From Planctomycetota bacterium (lineage in GTDB: Bacteria; Planctomycetota; Phycisphaerae; Sedimentisphaerales; Anaerohalosphaeraceae), in contig DAOVVQ010000020.1 in assembly GCA_030637065.1 (NCBI GenBank), forward strand, positions 1 to 23,067: DNA of 23,067 bases. Direction: 5' to 3'. A program made the translations under genes and the position numbers. Positions 21,169-23,067 of the stretch are shown in pieces. The notes under the pieces are model-generated. The model was not told the origin of the DNA, made no database searches, and was given only the letters and a program-made list of their open reading frames with translations. Within the stretch, counting starts at the first letter, position 1. Each line of letters starts with the position of its first letter.

Positions 21169-21682
21169 TTTCGCAAATTTCTGTAGAAACGACCCTCAAA
21201 TATCAAACGAGGCGACAGTTTACGCCATCTCAGCCGAATAAGCAAATCATTTCTAAACATCCAGCTTCGTCAAAACCAGTAACTCTACGAGACTGGTAGC
21301 TATACATGGTTTGTCTTTTTTTTGATAGCCAGTCGAGTGGAGTTTCGTTAAGTGCTTATTATGACTGCACTTATGGCAGCAGGAGGTTTCCCTTGCATTA
21401 ATTAGGGGGTTTTGCTGATTAAGTTCTAATCTCTTGTCTAAATATGACCGAACTGCCTAATGCGATTGCCAATTTGGCAATTAGGTTGCCCGTTTGGTAA
21501 CAGATTCGACTGCACAGAAACATTACCTGTCAGCGACCTTGCAGTTGGAAAGGCTGGGACAGATGGGCGGGTGCGGTGATGATGAAACGTGTGTGTTGGT
21601 TGTCGGATGAGGAAAGATGTGCATATAGCAGTAGAATTGTGATTATGTATTTGGAGTATCTGTGTTTTAGGAGAGTATTATC
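21169..21682. other. Long intergenic leader upstream of cheW
   Basis: About 510 bp with no convincing gene. Features seen: CCAGT ... ACTGG hairpin near 21280-21300, a run of eight T near 21318, and the paired dyads at 21466-21500. I could not match it to a known riboswitch, and no consensus sigma70 or flagellar sigma28 promoter is evident. Confidence 0.5.
21466..21500 (+). promoter_or_regulatory. Two dyad sites 20 bp apart, possible operator
   Basis: TTGCCAATTTGGCAA (21466-21480, perfect dyad, extended by one base each side) and TTGCCCGTTTGGTAA (21486-21500, imperfect dyad) are direct repeats of each other, start to start 20 bp, about two helical turns. The regulator is unknown. They lie 183 bp before the cheW start. 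Confidence 0.5.
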
Positions 21683-22237
21683 ATGGTAGAAACAAGCAGT
21701 AAGACAGAGCAACTCAACAACGCCGTTGCAGTTGCGCAGACACAGAGTACTCAGGACAGTTCCACTGCGACCGAGTCGCGTGAAGGCAAGTATCTGACCT
21801 TCGCTCTTGGCGCAGAGGAATATGGTCTGGAGATTCTGACGGTCCGGGAGATCATCGGGTATATGGATATTACCGCGGTTCCCCAGACCCCCGGGCATGT
21901 CAAGGGAGTGATCAATCTTCGAGGTCAGGTCATTCCGGTGATCGATCTTCGGATGAAGTTTGGCATGGACGAGGTCGAGGTTACCGAGCAGACGTGTATT
22001 ATCGTTGTGGAGACCGAACTTGAGAGCAGGACGTTCCAGACCGGTATCGTGGTGGACCACGTTTCCGAGGTTCTGGACATCCAGGCGGACCAGATCGAAG
22101 ATGCCCCGCAGTTCGACAGCAGTGTCAATACTAATTTCATCCTGGGCATGGGTAAGATCGGCGAATCGGTGAAGATCCTGCTGGACATCGGACGTGTCCT
22201 GGCAGGCGACGAACTTGCCGCCCTCGGCAATGCTTAA
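21683..22237 (+). CDS. cheW: Chemotaxis coupling protein CheW
   Basis: A 184-residue CheW that couples chemoreceptors to the CheA kinase. After a ~35-residue polar Ser/Thr/Gln-rich extension, the CheW domain runs EGKYLTFALGAEEYGLEILT, VREIIGYMDITAVPQTPGHV, KGVINLRGQVIPVIDLRMKF, then TGIVVDHVSEVLDI and GESVKILLDIGRVL. NLRG is the characteristic CheW core motif. AGGAGA lies 8 nt before the ATG. A chemoreceptor gene follows after 81 bp on the same strand, so the two probably form an operon; cheA is not in view. Confidence 0.96.
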   Translation: MVETSSKTEQLNNAVAVAQTQSTQDSSTATESREGKYLTFALGAEEYGLEILTVREIIGYMDITAVPQTPGHVKGVINLRGQVIPVIDLRMKFGMDEVEVTEQTCIIVVETELESRTFQTGIVVDHVSEVLDIQADQIEDAPQFDSSVNTNFILGMGKIGESVKILLDIGRVLAGDELAALGNA

Positions 22238-22318
22238 CGGCCCCCGCATCCGGGCCCAATAGCGGCCAGAAGAACCGTACAAGAGACGAATGAATGAGAT
22301 TAAATAAGGAGTATTGAA

Positions 22319-23067
22319 ATGGCAAGACAAATGACAATTGGTAAGAAGTTAAGTTTGGGATTTACAGCGGTACTGGTGCTAACAACAATCCTGGCTACGG
22401 TCGGCATACTTCAGATCAGCAAGGTCGATACCGGTCTGATGGACCTGGCGGATGTCCATACGCCGCTTACAGCGGCTATAACAAGCATAGATGCCGCAGC
22501 CACAAACCAGAATCTGCAGGTAAGCCTTTATGCTATTCACAAAGAACAGGTCCAGCTTGATAATTTCGATGCAGCCGATAGCGAAGTAGATGAAAACTTC
22601 GAAGCGGCTGCTAACGTCATCAAGGGCGACCAGGAGCTGGTGGACGAAGGCTGGTTAAATACCGTCGAGGCGATAGCCAAGGAACACGATTTGTTCGTAA
22701 CGGCCTGCCGCGACTTTATTGAAGTCGTTAAGAATGAGGCCAGCACCGACGAACAAATCATGACCGCCGCGGACGGCGTTGAAGACGCATACGATCCGTT
22801 CATGGACAAGGTCGATACCTTTCTGGCGACTAACGACGAAGAAGTAAACAATGTAAGTACAGCCGCCACCGGGGCAGCGGATGCGGCCAAGTTCTGGATG
22901 ACAACCATTGGTATCGTCGCGGTGGTGGTGGGCATCGTTCTGGCGTTTGTAATCTCCCGAGGCCTGATCAAGACCTTAACGAATGTCATCAACGCTCTTA
23001 GCGAAGGTTCCGAGCAGGTATCTTCAGCATCAGGCCAGGTTTCTTCCGCCTCTCAGTCGTTGGCTGA
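22319..23067 (+). CDS. Methyl-accepting chemotaxis protein (5' part, runs off the window)
   Basis: The first 249 residues of a chemoreceptor whose frame is still open at the window end. Transmembrane helix 1 is at about residues 12-32 (SLGFTAVLVLTTILATVGIL). A periplasmic four-helix-bundle-like sensor, rich in Asp, Glu and Ala, spans ~33-190. Transmembrane helix 2 is at ~193-212 (TIGIVAVVVGIVLAFVI). The sequence then passes through SRGLIKTLTNVINALSEGSE straight into the Ser/Ala/Gln-rich helix QVSSASGQVSSASQSLA of the signalling domain, so only a first HAMP-like helix, if any, is present. AAGGAG lies 7 nt before the ATG. It probably partners with the CheW encoded just upstream. Confidence 0.93.
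   Translation, partial: MARQMTIGKKLSLGFTAVLVLTTILATVGILQISKVDTGLMDLADVHTPLTAAITSIDAAATNQNLQVSLYAIHKEQVQLDNFDAADSEVDENFEAAANVIKGDQELVDEGWLNTVEAIAKEHDLFVTACRDFIEVVKNEASTDEQIMTAADGVEDAYDPFMDKVDTFLATNDEEVNNVSTAATGAADAAKFWMTTIGIVAVVVGIVLAFVISRGLIKTLTNVINALSEGSEQVSSASGQVSSASQSLA

Noticed and set aside
21169..21682. A cyclic-di-GMP or other riboswitch in the cheW leader
   Set aside because: I could not fit the conserved core or the stems of any class I know; only simple hairpins were found.

Overview
The window most likely comes from the chromosome of a Planctomycetota bacterium, probably class Phycisphaerae. This rests on the combination of an S1 sulfatase, a PEP-CTERM secreted protein, a small histone H1-like protein, a planctomycete-style HNH-AP2 endonuclease, several membrane proteins of a planctomycetal look, and intergenic DNA crowded with short dispersed repeats. 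The taxon is an inference from gene content, not from a marker gene. No rRNA or tRNA gene and no CRISPR array was seen.

Left part (1-6160), accessory and repeat-rich. A secreted sulfatase (minus strand) is followed by an island in which five copies of a palindromic repeat (ATGGGTAAC, 2-nt centre, GTTACCCAT) punctuate three unrelated genes: an HNH-AP2 endonuclease whose stop codon lies inside a repeat copy, a polytopic membrane protein, and an AT-rich protein resembling class III nucleotide cyclases. An 0.8 kb gene-free stretch of duplicated sequence follows.

Middle (6160-12280). A probable operon holds a FabZ-like dehydratase and a UvrC N-terminal-half homologue with a degenerate GIY-YIG site. 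Upstream lie a 132-bp tandem repeat, a 57-residue histone H1-like gene, an array of ~32-bp repeats interrupted by a 91-bp dispersed element, a flavodoxin and a secreted LolA-like protein. An AT-rich orphan gene with an RX4H (HEPN-like) motif and a GIY-YIG nuclease gene form a second accessory patch.

Right part (12280-23067), mostly housekeeping. A LysR regulator overlaps a HAD phosphatase gene (ATGA). Then come a family-4 uracil-DNA glycosylase, a PEP-CTERM protein with its own promoter and terminator, the purF-purM-membrane protein operon with a sigma70-type promoter, convergent tatA and tatC, and a cheW-chemoreceptor pair cut by the window edge.

The strongest unexplained signals are in the repeats: (i) palindromes framing accessory genes, (ii) a composite multi-hairpin element in three copies whose stems change in a compensatory way between copies, (iii) about 25-30-bp modules that sit within the loops of other hairpins, and (iv) a 91-bp element with terminal inverted repeats. 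A complete new multi-gene system is not proven. The best protein-level candidates are the cyclase-like gene and the RX4H gene.
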